Shown piece by piece: positions 1 to 13,129 of a DNA stretch of 64,000 nucleotides (the first letter of the stretch is position 1; every line of letters begins with the position of its first letter). The DNA is from Sporodiniella umbellata (taxonomy: Eukaryota; Mucoromycota; Mucoromycetes; Mucorales; Rhizopodaceae), in assembly GCA_025677835.1 (NCBI GenBank), contig JAIXMR010000068.1, positions 1 to 64,000 on the forward strand, read 5' to 3'. Below the pieces are notes generated by a model. It was not told the origin of the DNA and made no database searches. It saw only the letters and a program-made list of their open reading frames with translations. The position numbers and the translations under genes are program-made.

Positions 1-1079
1 CCTACACATAAGCTTAGATAAGCTTAATCTGTACAATTTTCTGTATTTTTGTGAATAAGTTTGAATAAAAAAGCAAGTACTATGGACTGTGAGATCAAGA
101 AAGATTTGGCAGCCTTAAAACGGCTCTTTATGTCAATTGGCTTTTTTTAGCTTTAAAAAAAGAAAAATAGTGGCACTTTTGCTCTGTTTACAGAGTATCT
201 GATTGGATAACTGCTAAATTTTATTTTGGCTTAGGGAGGCTAACATTATTTTAGAAGATGCTTCGGTCCCTTTCATATAAACACAATAACTTATTGTGAT
301 ACCGGTGACACGTGGTAGCTATATTGTACAACCATTTTCTATTTATTTGTTGCAGAAATGATAACTAAAAAGATTACGATACCGTGCGGCTAGCGAATAT
401 TGGAAACAAATGTTGCTAAGCCAAAAAAATAAATAGCAGACGTTGGGATCAAAACTTTAGCTGGGGCAAAAAGGAAAGATTGTCGCTCTCAAAAAAAAAA
501 AGCTAGACTGTCAATATGTATGAAATCAGAAAGAAAGGAAAAAGCAAAGAGCGACTTTTGTAACCATATGTCAATTGTATGACAAAAGCCCACTCAATTG
601 ATATGATCGCTGTGATGGTCATTTGATAGCTATTCGCTATTTGGTGTGATCATAAAAAATATACTAATAGCCAATCAATACTTTGAAATGATATTCAACT
701 AAGCTGCAGTTAGCTATAGTACATATATGAAACCGGACTGTTTATATGTTTGGCAATGTTGTGCTCGGTAGTAATACAACCCTGGTATAAAGCACTATGT
801 TTAATAGCTTTTTGTTATAGACACAAAATCCGTATTGCAAAAACATTAAGTAAAACTCACTAAAAATACGACTGACAATAGTTCGCATTCATTATTGTGA
901 TATATTGCGCCCTTTTTTAAAGATGTCCATAAGGAAAAAAAGCAAAACTAGTTTACGATCACTACTAATGAGTAGTGTTTTTACGATTCATTCCTAATGA
1001 AATCAAGACGAAGTGAGGAACATAGCATTTGTACTAGGTAATCAAAAAGCTCGAGATAAAGCTTACGCACTTAGAGTAA
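1..1079. other. AT-rich gene-free stretch
   Basis: No open frame with a convincing protein, splice pattern or RNA gene is visible on either strand. The stretch holds short A and T runs and leads into a decayed retrotransposon. It may contain further decayed 5' sequence of that element, but no motif supports this. Confidence 0.5.
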
Positions 1080-3562
1080 ATGTCCATTTGTTGACAGTGA
1101 TAACAATCCTAAAATGAGGGAGCGCTTACAGAATCTCCCTCAACAAGTTACCTACCTGCAGGTCAGCAGTTCTCAGTACAGTGCTCTAAGAATTTTTCAA
1201 GAGTATGGAAAATTAGTATGCACAGACTGTATGTAGAGCCCAAGCATAAGACTTTCTTCGGCAAAAGATACACACTCTTGGACGTTGAAGCTGAAGAGAG
1301 TGTCAGCTACAAAACGCTTACCCACGAAATATATTTGAATTACGGGCGAAATTTTCTAGCTATATGAAAAAGAATGAGAAAAACCGGGATACGTGAAGAA
1401 AGAATATCCCCTATTGACCCAGCACAATACAAAAACCTGCTATAAGTATGGAAGTAAGGGCCACTTGGCTCGAAGTTACCCAAAGCCTGTTAGTCCTACA
1501 GTGGGAGACGCGATACAAAAACCTTAATCTGAATGTTTACGAGTGACAAAACTCATGCTTTTGTAAATCTCGCTCAATTGTAGAGGCTTAAAAAATATCC
1601 TAGCCCTGTCAGGACGCTTCTTTCCTTCAGCGCAAAATTAGCTCTTGGAGATTTTAATCACAGTATTCAACATTGCAATCTCATAAAAGCTCAAAGTTGA
1701 ATACATTGGATAAAAACTACTGGTATGATGAAACCAAAGATAGCTAAAAATGTTGAAACGCGCCGAAATACAAAAATATATTGACAATAGACTTTTACTA
1801 TTAACTAAAGACCTGCAACATCAGGTCTTGAAGCCTGAAATTCAATATGTGCCAAAATGTGACCCCTCTGCTGTTTCAATTTCCCTTCAAGCAAATACAC
1901 ACAACACTGGCCCAGGTATTTGGCGTTAAAGCTCTAGCTTGGATTTGAATCCTGAATTGAAAGCGTTTGGCAACGCAACGAAAACACATCTACCCAGAAT
2001 TAACCCATCTTCAAAACTTATAGTAGAATGACTATAATGACAATGCGATAATAAAGATAGAATAGCAAAAGGTAATGCTATAAACCTAGTACTACGCTCA
2101 GTAACGCGATTAAAAGAACATAGAACGCCAAAGCTCTTAATTTTAATACACAATACATTTAAGGGCCTAAAAACGAGTCATTATCATCTTATAGACAAAT
2201 GAAGACCAAAGAGAAAGTACTCCGGAGCAACTCATGGAATGTACTGGGTTCTTCTATACGAACCTATATAGTAGAGAAGAGGCAGACCAGACAGGTATAG
2301 GCAAGCTATTGAGCCATGTGCCACCACCTACGGCGTTTGATAAGGTCGTTATCAAATTACTGATAGACAAAATAACCGAGCAAGATTTATTAAAAAGTAT
2401 ACCCAAGTCTCCAATTGAAAGCAACACTGGTATAGATTGAGTAGCGTATGAAATCTTCAATGTTAACGGCTACGCCTTTACATCAACTAAGAAGGCTTCG
2501 GCAAATCGACTCTTTATCACCATTGTTATTTAGTATAGTCCTAGAGCCTCTTATAAGAGCTATTCAAGCCAACCCGTCTATCCCAGGCTTTTTATTCCGT
2601 CAAAAATCTGCAAACTAAATTAGAGACATATGTATTAATTTTGTCTCAACACAAATTCCCTTTTGTCAAATCCGAAGACTATAGGATACCTCAAAAAGAA
2701 GAAAGATTGTCGATTTTAGATCCTCCAGGGCAACACACAGCATTTTAACTACAATAGCTATCACATTTGTTGACACCAACAATGAGTAAAAGAGACCGTT
2801 TATACAGGCTTTGCCTGTATGTCGAGTATATATAGGTTCGATGTGATCATAGGTAGATTGAGCCCTCATACACGTCTTTTATCTTCTTAAACAAGACATA
2901 AAACACAGGAACACTTGCAGCTGACAGAAGACAGCAGCATCACCGAAAAAGGCTCTTTCCTGAAAATATAAAGCAGCAGTCGACAAAATTACAAGAGGAA
3001 TCTTTTGTACGAATGGCTTCAACAAGTCAAAACTAAACTTTGATTTCATACTAAAGAAAGTTGTATTTGATAGTACAGACATAGTAGAACAGATTATCAA
3101 ATGGCTAACACCAATTAGATCTACATTCCACGATAAGCAAAAGACTGTGGGTGACCTTCTGGAAAGCTAAGACACCGTATCAAGCAAAAACCATCTTGTG
3201 GTGGCTCTATTGCCGCCAGATCTTCGCCAGATCGCGAACATATCGCCTTATATCACTAATGCAGACATTAATGTTTACTTAGATTGTGGAATGTTCACTG
3301 GTGTTTCGCCATTGACAACGCTTTTTTCTGGCCGGGCAAAATAGTCGCAAAAACAACACTAAGACTTAAACAATTTACATAGCGAAGCAATTTTTAACAA
3401 GTATTGTCAATATAGCTACTTTTTTTAAGCGGTGAATATTGGTACTTGATCTATTGCTCTTTATTATCATATTTTGTTGTTTGTTGTCTATATACTCACC
3501 GAAATGTATTCATCATAGTGCCAGTATCAAAAATAAAACCGTTTCTATAAAAAAAAAAAAAA
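1080..3562 (+). mobile_element. Decayed LINE-type (non-LTR) retrotransposon
   Basis: Fragments in three frames line up in the order of a LINE. A gag-like part ends in a zinc-knuckle-like segment at about 1438-1479 with spacing C-x2-Y-x4-H-x4-Y, so two expected cysteines are tyrosines. The endonuclease start LNCRGL is at 1573-1590 and its LGDFN motif at 1644-1658. A pre-reverse-transcriptase segment runs from 2234 to 2440 and ends SPIESNTGID, a degenerate form of the usual RT entry. A core RT piece, SPLLFSIVLEPLIRA, follows at about 2514-2558. The stretch between the last two is too short for an intact palm, and no YADD-type catalytic motif is seen. Stops and frameshifts are frequent. The element ends in an A-run at about 3550-3562 after AATAAAA, consistent with a poly(A) tail. 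The 5' limit is uncertain. It cannot encode active enzymes. Confidence 0.8.
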
Positions 3563-5358
3563 GAGTTGTCTCCCCTTTTTCTTTTTGGGTGGCACAATTG
3601 CTATACTCTTATAAATAGGAGCTCCTGCTTTTTTGATAGAAACTCAAGTAGTACTAGGAGTACCTTATCTTTTATTTGTATATCAATGTATTTGTGTTGA
3701 ATAGTACGGAAATATATCAATTAATTATATATGTTACAAAAAAAATTTTTTTTCTAGATTTTCCCTAAATTTTTTTCTTTTTTTGCTTACCAAAATATGT
3801 CATCTACTGCCATTAAAAGAATTTTGTGAAATAGTAAAAATCGCGCAATGTTTTATCACAAAGTAGAGTAATTCCCATAGGAGAAAATATACACAAAAAA
3901 AATGCACAGACTCGAGCCCCCTTCTCCTTTTTGCTCCGTTTACCCCTTTGTGTCTTTTTTTTTTTTTTTTTTTTTTTTTGACATAGCCAACGGGTAAAAA
4001 TCTGGTAATGTGACCCAGCATATTTCCGGTTAGTATATGATTTTGTAATTATGATAATCTTTCGTCAATTTTTAGCCAACCAAAATACAGGTTTGGTTAG
4101 TCATTTTATCCTGATTTTCCAGTTGGGTTCGCTTTTGTTTAAAGACAACGTTTTTTTTTCTTCAATGCACAATGGCGGAAAGTTCTTTTTTGAGAGTGAA
4201 AAACAAACAAAACAAAGAAAGTTTTTTTTTTTTTGTATTTGTTTGCTATTTCTTGTTTTGAAAAACGTGTCAGCGTACATACATGTGCATATACATACAT
4301 ATAAATACACAAAGACACAGATCTTACTAGGTTAGAAACCTCAATTGTAACCTGCTCATATATTGTAGAGCTCCTTTTTGTTTATTGTATTTTTTTTTTT
4401 TTGGGCTGTCTTAAAAAAAAGGTTTTCGTACCTTTTTTTTCTCCTGAGTTTTTGTAAACTTCAAGTGGTTTCACTATTAGTAAAGTTTTGTGTAGTTGAT
4501 AAGAGCCAACGAAACGTCCATACAAGTGGTACGAATATCTGATATGATTGGGTTAATGTTGTTTGTTTGTAGTGTTTTGCTCTTTTATACTAAGAAATAT
4601 CTAGAGTCAAACCATTATGCTGGGCAAAAATTAATCTCAGGAAATTCAATCATTGCATAAAGTTGTCTGTTTTAGGTTTTTGTGAAACATTAAATTCAGA
4701 TAACGAAATGAGCACTTGGTGATCGATCAACCAAGATGATACAAAAATAGAGTCTTTTCCCCCAATCTTTTTCTAGGGCAATTGGCTTTCCTAAATCCCA
4801 TGTCCGTTTTTTTTTTTTTTTTTAGAAAGAAAAAAGAAGAGAGAGAGAGAAAAGCTTACAGAAACAATAAACAAACCATGTCATTCGGCATTAACATTGA
4901 TATCGTATGAACCTGAATGTAGGGTAGAAAGAGAAATACCTTGTTGTTTCACTCGTAAAAAAGTCAAAGTGACTCAAAACGTGCGCCACATTTCACTCGT
5001 GCCCATCCTACAAACATAGTTTTTTTTTTCTCTGTTTTATATTTCAATGCTGTATAATGCCTCGGTATTTTACCAGATAAGGAGAGGTATTGTCAATTAC
5101 TTCATTTTAATTTTAAAAAAGGAATGTTTAAACACAACGTGATACGTATCACTCCAAATAAACTTTATGATTCTTGCACTTTGTATTCATATTGTATAGT
5201 TACATTTACGGTATTCCAAATAAAATGAGACCTTTTTTTTTCCAAAAAAGTACAGGAAAATATTCGCTCAGCTATTTGTCATTGGGCGTACCAGCTTTTT
5301 TTTTTTTTGTTTGTTTCTCTTTTATTTTCTTTTTTTTTTCACTATTTTTATTGTTATA
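3563..5358. other. Intergenic, T/A-tract-rich, upstream of forkhead gene
   Basis: I see no coding sequence here. T-runs of about 20 occur at 3957-3979 and 4807-4823, and a small CT/AG-rich patch lies near 4823-4853. The last 50 bases before the forkhead start are strongly T-rich, as in most gene leaders in this window. Confidence 0.5.
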
Positions 5359-6030
5359 ATGACTTCTTCAATAGAAGGGGAAGAACAGAAAGACATGAAA
5401 AACTACTTGCCGTCTATTCCAGTAATATTAAAATATCCCTCACTTTTGGCTTCAGTCAAACGGTACCAAACAGAAAGTCTCCATGAGCATTCACAACATC
5501 ACATTGTGCCTGAATCCTTCATTCCCGTTGCACCTAATGTTCCAAAGCCCCCGAGAAAAAGGCGAAGACCACCTTTTTCTTACTCCTCTTTAATTGCACA
5601 GGCTATCTTAGATAGCGAAAATGAACGTATGACCTTACGAAATATTTATAAATGGATCATCAACAAATATCCGTCACTTTATACTGCTGACGATACTGGG
5701 TGGCAGGTAAAGGAGTGTGGAATAAGTCATATATTCATTGTATATTAGAACACTATACGGCACAACTTATCGCTAAATCAGTACTTTAAGAAAGTATCTA
5801 AAGACGAATTCGGTGAACGCAGAGGAAAAGGCGGATATTGGACTATTGACCCAAGCTATATGGATAAATTCAAAAATGGAGCCTTTGTAAGAGGCGCTTC
5901 ATCCCTAATGCGCAAAAAATCAAGCCTGTCTCCTTTATCAACTTATTTACCTGATACCCCTGTGTCAATGACAAACAATGCTGAACCTAAACCATTTCAT
6001 GCCATGCAGATTAACAATTTGCTGAATTAG
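5359..6030 (+). CDS. Forkhead-domain transcription factor
   Basis: Two exons (5359-5706, 5749-6030) with a 42-nt GTAAAG...TTAG intron encode 209 aa. The forkhead (winged-helix) domain spans about residues 75-160. It opens with [15 protein letters not shown], contains the recognition-helix signature [15 protein letters not shown] split exactly by the intron, and ends in [11 protein letters not shown] basic PRKRRRPP patch precedes it and may serve as a nuclear localisation signal. The C-terminus is short and has no FHA or other domain, so this is a small forkhead protein rather than an Fhl1/Fkh-type FHA protein. The family binds DNA to control cell-cycle or meiotic genes; the specific role here is unknown. 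The start is the first ATG after a T-rich leader that fits the frame; an upstream in-frame ATG at 5311 would add a poly-Phe stretch and is less likely. Confidence 0.9.
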
Positions 6031-7151
6031 CTTTAATTGCGTTCTCCTTTCTTTTTTTTTTTTCTTTGTCTTTTTCTGTCTTTCTCTCTATTCCTTTCTC
6101 TCTTTCTTTCCCTCCCTTTCTTTTTGCACTCTCTTATTATTATTATTCCCCTCCTTTTTATGTAAATTCGCTATTCTTATTCCTGTATATTATAAAAAAA
6201 AAACACTCTCTTATAAGATAAAGTTGATTTGTTTGTAAACTTTAAACAATAGCCTATCATAGCTCTTGTTCAGTGTAACACGACAAAATCTTCTTTTTTT
6301 TTCTTTAAAGTACGAAAAAAAAATTAGTGTTTTGAAACACTTTGCTACTCGAACAAAAGGGTTGAAATGACATCAGCTCACCTATCAATCTAAAGATATA
6401 CAAAACAAACCAAGATAGTGTCTATGCTGTTTGTTTGTTAAAGTTTTCGATTGTTTTCAAAGGGGTTTCAAAGCTCATACCCGTTAAAAATTTGTGACTT
6501 TATAAAAACGAGTGAGTTTAATAGCCAAGAAATTTCTTTTTCAAAGTCTACAGTCAAACCTACGGAAATTGACGTTTTCATAATAATAATTGGCTGAAAA
6601 GACAAAAATAAACGACGGAACTTTAAAGGATGTCATCAGCTCAGTTTTCTTGGTAAAGAAATGTACACGTTTTTCTTTACGTTAGGACTACACAAAGTAT
6701 ATATACTGACAGAAGAGATGAATCAATTTTAGAGCTCTTTGTAGTATAACTATTGAAGACTTGCCTAGTTTAGAGACCGAAAAAATCTAAATTTATACTA
6801 TAGATGGGTGTAACACCATAGTAAGAAATATACCCATCAGGTGTGTTTTAGAATGTCTTTGATAAAAAAAGAGATTTACCTTTCACTGACAAAGATTTTC
6901 CTATGATTTTAATGATAAGCAATCTTTTATTTTTTTTTTTTTTTTTGTATATGGTGTTGCCTAATAAATCGCTTTCAACGTTAAAGGGTAAATTAGAATT
7001 GGCGCACAATTATAAGTGCCGCATGTGCTCAAGGCTTTGATATATTTTTGATCAATTAAACACTGGATTATCAGCAATCTACAATAACAGTAAACTATGT
7101 TTGGCTTTGCTCGTATTATCCCTGGTACAACTTTCACCATAGCCTAATTCT

Positions 7152-7538
7152 TCAGAGTTGAGACACAATGATGTTTTCAAAAATCAAAGATTCATATCTC
7201 ATAGGCACAGTAATTTTCAGTTCAAACACACTGTTGCTTTTATTGACCGAAAAATGACTGTTGCTGACAGCTAGCGATCTGAGTCCGTCTTGTACAAACA
7301 CCAACAAAAAGCTGATTTCATGAGTAGCTAGCTCAATTGTAAAACCGAGGATGAGATCAAAGAATGTTGAATGCATTTCATAAACAAATCTCTGACGTTG
7401 CAATATTTTTCGAATGATTTGATCTGTACAAGCTGTTAAAACAGTCCCTGCTGAATATACAGACTTTCTTTTTAGTTCAAGAAAGTCACCTACCAACTTT
7501 GACGTATAAAATAGAGCAACAAATAGTAGGTGATCCAC
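7152..7538 (-). CDS. Hypothetical 128-aa frame, possible transposon relic
   Basis: An uninterrupted 128-codon frame with mixed, protein-like composition lies in otherwise non-coding AT-rich DNA, where such length by chance is unlikely. No domain, signal peptide or membrane segment is recognised. It carries motifs such as RKSVYSAGTVLTACTD and VPMRYESLIFENI. It has no upstream exon that I can define, and the nearest confident genes are more than 1 kb away. A remnant of a repeat-encoded protein is as likely as a genuine gene. Confidence 0.3.
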   Translation of the reverse strand: MDHLLFVALFYTSKLVGDFLELKRKSVYSAGTVLTACTDQIIRKILQRQRFVYEMHSTFFDLILGFTIELATHEISFLLVFVQDGLRSLAVSNSHFSVNKSNSVFELKITVPMRYESLIFENIIVSQL

Positions 7539-9156
7539 GCTTGTTTTTAGCTGTAGAATACTGACAATGCCTTGCGTTTAAAAAGTGTATAAAAAACTGA
7601 AGCAAGGTCTAAAAAAAAACAATATTGTTTGTAACACGAGCCCTTCATCTCACACGGCCACTATCTCTCCAATTGCCATATCAACTAGCAAGAGTGTTCT
7701 GCTTGCTAATTTTGGGAGGAAAGGAGGAGTTCCCAGACCTTGTTTGTCTATGTCTATGCGGATTTCGTATAACAGTTCGTATCTAATATCGATTTCTGTA
7801 AGCTACATTGAAAGAATTTAATGGTTCGATTCGGTGTCTCTCTTAAGATAGAAAATCAATATCTACCCAATCATCTTAGCCGGTAAAAGAAAGTACTAAA
7901 TGAAGCTATCCATGCTTTTTTCAAACTTGGCTTCAGTCAACGTTCTAGTTACACTTTTTTTTTGTTCCGCCAATGGCTCACTTTTAATACAAAAGGAACT
8001 GCGTCAAGATTGATATTAGGATCATCCATAGTCTAAAAATCGCTCTCCGTAATAACGTAAGTTGGCTATCAACTTCGGCTGTATTTTTCTTACAATTTTA
8101 TCAGATTTTTTCCCTTAACCTAAAAACTAGACAATTGGGGTCTAAAGGATAAGGACAAGTCCTTCTGACCGTGGGGAGGAGCTACTAAGTATCATATTTA
8201 ATTGTACTCTCTGTATGTATATTTATACTAGTCTTTCTGCAAAACAAGATCCAGTAAAACTTGTCGTCTGAAGATAAAACCTTAGCCAACAAAAGCATTT
8301 CAAAAGCGCTTTAAAACGGTAGTGTGTATCTCTATTAGTATTTGCATGATGCGAAGTAGAGACCTGCAGATATTATTAATTTGGAATTGGTACTATACAT
8401 GATCTCCTCCTAAAACCTAGAAAAGTCTAATGTCATTGTCCCTGTGTCAAGACTTAAACCCCGCACTTGGTGATGATTTCATAACTGAAAAAAAGGGGGA
8501 GGGACAGTGCTGATAAAATGAATAAATAAACAAAACACCAAGTTGAGGATGTGGTGTTAGTTCTTTTTTGTATGTGGATTGTTGCTAAATTGATTACTAC
8601 CTTGTGTAAATCGACCGACAGGGCGGTGGGTGTCCTACTATACGTCTTTACTTTCTTTTAATACAAAGCGTTTTGGTTAGGCAAAAGTACAAGTTATATA
8701 AAATACGTTAGTCGTTGGATTTTACAGCACTGCTTGGAGCCATATTCGGTACACAGTACTCCGTTCACAAAGTCATCTAATTTAGTATTATGTTAATAGG
8801 CGCCTGAAATTCCTATACTGGTATCTTTTGGCAAAAGTTTTTCACACATGTTGGATAGTTGATCAGTCGGTTTGATAGTAAAAGCGCTAAAATTAAAAAG
8901 GAAAACAATACCTGTACATCAATCAACTCCAAACCATAGCCTTCACAATGACTAAAAATAGTTCAAGCCTTTTTGGTTTCGCTGCTCTTATTCGTTTATC
9001 TCACCTCAGATGTTTTTTTTTAATTGCTTTTTTAACGCTTCCTTTTTCAGTTGATAGTAATTTTCACAAATACACATTGAGTTCCAAAAAAAAAAAAACG
9101 TGGGACAGCAAGGCCATAGTAGCCCTTCTCTTGATATTCAACTTAGCTGGCCTCAA

Positions 9157-9330
9157 ATGACACTAGCCAAAATAGATCTAGCTTTTGAAAGCTTTTTATC
9201 AGTTGACTCACTAATACAAAGATACAAGTCCTTACAAAAAAGCTAACAGAGCCGAGCTACTGGGTATATTCGGTAGTCTATCTTTGCTTGGAATTAAGGT
9301 TTCACCTTCCCTTAAACCCACACACAGGAA
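9157..9330 (+). pseudogene. Frameshifted coding relic, family unknown
   Basis: Reading from ATG at 9157 gives LAKIDLAFESFLSVDSLIQR and then a stop. Shifting by one base in an A-run near 9235 continues as NRAELLGIFGSLSLLGIKVS followed by another stop near 9336. Further broken protein-like pieces continue to about 9800. The composition is coding-like but interrupted, consistent with decay of a gene or of a transposon open frame. The family is not recognised. Confidence 0.35.
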
Positions 9331-11197
9331 TTTCTGCATATGAGGCCTTGTGCAATATACAATACACTAAGGACTATCGACCTTAACGGATACAGTTACC
9401 AGAGGGTTATCCTTATAATATCTGGCTACTAGGCTTTGATAAACAAAACTGTTTGCTTCTTTTTTCAAAGTAAGCTATGAGTGTACAAGAAAAGCATTTG
9501 CTAAGGCTAAAATTCCATCAAGTCTTTTCCTTAAGTTACATACGCTTAGATGGCCCTCCTTTTTCCAGTCTTTTTTTATTATTTCGTGTGGATCAAATGT
9601 CTTGATTCAGTAGCAAGTGGTTACAGCAAACGGACAAAAAATATTGAGTGGTATGTAGGGAAAGGGTTGTAAAAAGGTAGATCTTTTTTTTCTAGAATTT
9701 CTTGCCCGACAATCTGTTAAGTAGGTTTCATAGATTTAATCTATTTCAGCCATCTTATAGGCTCTCACATACACCCTGGTTTCATCGTATAGAGTTCTGG
9801 TAAGCAACCAAGCAAGCGATAAAAACAAAACAATAGTACAGGTAAAGAAAAATTTACCAAGAGAGAGTTTTAGAAAAACAAACAAACAGGTGAGAGCAGT
9901 TGCGACATCAATAGATAACGTATTGGCGATAGGAACAAACTAATTAGTGCCAACTACCGCATTTCAATACTTTTTCAAGAGAACTAAAGGCCCATTTAAT
10001 TAAAACTACTCGCTAATTCTTTAAGCTATTGTAATTCAAAGCTTTTTTGAGAAAACTGTAAGGATTTAATACCAAAATTCCTTTGATGATAGAGTGTTGG
10101 GTCGGATTTTGTTAGCTTGTTTTTTTTATTAAAAAAATGCGTGGTTACAAAAGTGCAGCAAAAGCTGACACTCTAAATGACCTTTTTTTAAGAAAAAAAA
10201 AAGCACTACCCATGTGGACAAATCGCTCACATTTAGAGTTTGGCTTTCATGCCAAAAAAAAAAAAAAAAAAGTAAGAGGGTGGGTTTCTTTGTAAGCTCT
10301 TATGTCAACAAAATGCATATAGTAACCAGTCTTATAATCTCCATAACCATACATATATTAAATATAGCGAGATTTTAGATAGCTTTTTTTTTGTATGGGA
10401 ACTAAACCCAGGGCTTTGTTTTGTCACTAGATGGCGAGCAATATTTGTTTTTGGGCAGAATTCTAAATAATTATTGTAACTTTTGGCACACTGCAGAAAA
10501 GTATTTTTTGGTAAACTCTAGCTAATGTCTTTGAGTATCGACGCAATAAAAACAACGCCTTACACGTGTAGCAACTCTACTTATCCATTGGAAATTGGGT
10601 ATTTGATTCTTTATAATCCTTTATTTGTTACCATCTAAAAGTGATTAATTCGATAAACTTTTTGTACACGTCAAAGTACTTGAATATTGTTGGTCTAGTT
10701 ACTATATGGCTGTCTTTATTTAGAATTCTCGTGTCTTTGTTTGGATTTGATACAAGAAAAGTATCTGTTGGTTTTGTTTTTCCTTTTTTTTTGATAAAAA
10801 AGAAATATCGGGCTGTAAAAATGCGCTAGCAAGGTTTGAAAGATCTCATGCATCGAAGGTACGACATTGGAACTAGATCTTTGTAAGACGATGATATGAT
10901 ATAGCCTGTGGAATTTTTTTTTTTGAAAGCACAAGCCTGAATACATATCAAAAGCATAGTTAAAGTCAAATAAAGAGTCTGATAAACCGACGGAGAGTTC
11001 CGATATATTTAAGGGGCAGATGATCCAATTCAAATCTATCGCTTCTCAACGCCCGTGTAATTCCTCAATGCTTTTTGTGTAGCCTTCTGGCGATTTCGTC
11101 ATCAGGTTGTACTCTGCGTTTTACAGATACATTTTCTTTGTTTTTTTTTCTCTCTTTATCAAACGCTTTTAAATTTTTCTTCTGCTCAGTCGGTTAT

Positions 11198-13129
11198 ATG
11201 TCTGATAATCTAGCAATAAATACAAGAAATTACAAAAAATGGTCACCTCTTCCAGCACTAGATATTCAAGAAGAAGATTTACCAGAAGAGGAGGAAGATG
11301 AAGCGTCTGACCTTTCAAACTCACCTACTATCCCTGATGAAAACATTGACTTCAGTCTAGTATATACACTCCACACTTTTGAAGCTACTGTAGAGGGGCA
11401 AGCTTCGGTTAAAAAGGGTGACTCTCTCTGTCTTTTGGATGATTCAAATTCTTATTGGTGGTTGATCAAAGATTTGAAAACAGCAGAAGTTGGATATATA
11501 CCAGCAGAAAATATAGAGACTCCATACGAAAGACTAGCTAGACTGAATAAATACCGCAACTCACAGGTAAACAGTCGTACATATATATATGTATATACAT
11601 ACAGATAGTCCCCGAAATATTGATCGGTTTGTTAGATACCTGAACAACCAAATGCCCCTACAATTAGAAAATTAGCTCATAAAAAAAAAGTGGCTGTTTC
11701 AAAGTCCATACAGTTTCAACTTGAAATTATCATTACAAGCACAGGGGAAGACGTACAAGAAATTGTATACGAAACATGGACTTCCGAGATTTCGGGAGAC
11801 GATAATAACAGTGGCGAGAAAGTCGGTGGCGAAATTGATATAGACGACACTAGTTCGCAGCGGACATTGACTGACGAAGAGGGACTTCCTACCCATATTT
11901 TACGGGTCCATGCAGGGAATTTGAACGTTGGGGCGTACTACCACTCTATTCGAGTAACAGAAAATATAAATACCGACGATCTGCTTTCAAAAACTTTAGA
12001 CAAATTCCATATACCACAGATTGACATTCACCATCACAAACATAGTATTGAATATTATTTGGCAATCAGAAATAGAGAGGGGGAAGAGATTACATTAAGA
12101 ACAGAAGACAAGCCCTACAGTATTTATAAAACGCTAAATTCATATTTGACAACACCAATGCCCAGGTTATCGGAGCAGTTTAAGAACTCTCTCAAACCAA
12201 AAAAGAAGCAGGAGATTCAGTTTTTGTTGCACAAGCGTATCAAGCGTAAAGGCGATGGGGGGATTGTTCATGTCAAGTTGTCCTTGCTGACCCAAACAAG
12301 TGACAATAGTTACTCTCTGCACTCATGGCTGACCAAAAAAAGAAAAAAATCAACGGTTGAACCTGAAAGAATCGATAAGATGGTCGCTGTCGATGGCGCA
12401 CTTACGGTATCTCAACTAACCAATGTGGCCTTGGAAAAATTTCACATTATACCCCACGAATCGCAAAAGTACCGACTTTTGCTTCATACCAGAATAAGAG
12501 GTAAATTAAACGAGCAGAAACACACGCGCACATACACGCACACACACACATATAGATACATATGTATATATACAAAGAGACTTACTCCTATTGCTTTCCT
12601 TATTCTCGTCTTAAAAGATGTTTTGTTAAACAACAACTTGATTTTATCAAATATTTTGAAAGGATTGAATCATGATGAGGAAAAGCAGTTCATCTTGCAT
12701 AGCTCTAGTAGTGCTCCGGTAGCTCTACATGACCAGAGAAAAGTTTTTCCTGAAATGAGCCAACCTATGCAAGTTTCTGTGGCTGTAGATCGAGCTACAC
12801 AGGCTATTTTGAAAAAGGTTGACAGTGTACTTTCAAGATATAGCCCACAAAAGTCAGCATTAGAAGGAAAATTTACAATGTCAGTGTCAAGAAATGGGCA
12901 AGGCGGAATCGATATCCATCTTCCTCATGGGCTGATCAAGAGTGTTCAAATAGAGCAAAAAGTGCAATACTTGCTTTTACCATGCAAAGACAATTTACCT
13001 CTTTCTCAAGACTCCAATTTTATTCAAAAAGAGAACGGATATGATGTACCTATAAAAGAGCTGGAAATGCTTGTTCAATATGGTTCACATTATTTGGATA
13101 CCCTTGAAAGTAGATATCGCCCAGCTTAA
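11198..13129 (+). CDS. Tea4/Bud14-like SH3 protein with RA-like domains
   Basis: Three exons (11198-11566, 11636-12500, 12618-13129) encode about 581 aa. An acidic N-terminus is followed by an SH3 domain at about residues 52-108 (motifs DDSNSYWWLI and GYIPAENIETPYERLARLNK). That ending is typical of fungal Tea4/TeaC/Bud14 polarity proteins, which connect microtubule ends, formins and type-1 phosphatase at growth sites. The rest holds at least two ubiquitin-fold, Ras-association-like segments, each with a similar DLLSKTLDKFHI / QLTNVALEKFHI core. The last intron (117 nt) contains an AC microsatellite. It has no in-frame stop and its length is a multiple of three, so its retention would insert 39 residues without breaking the frame; I treat it as an intron because the inserted peptide is low-complexity. 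Polarity function is inferred. Confidence 0.75.

Larger units (their letters stand above)
6031..11197. other. Gene-poor AT-rich region with coding relics
   Basis: About 5.2 kb separate the forkhead gene from the SH3-protein gene. The only coding-like content is a 128-codon minus-strand frame (7152-7538) and a frameshifted plus-strand relic near 9157-9330, both listed separately. Between them are homopolymer runs, such as T18 at 6930-6947 and A19 at 10253-10272. I see no tRNA and no intact transposon. Confidence 0.5.
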
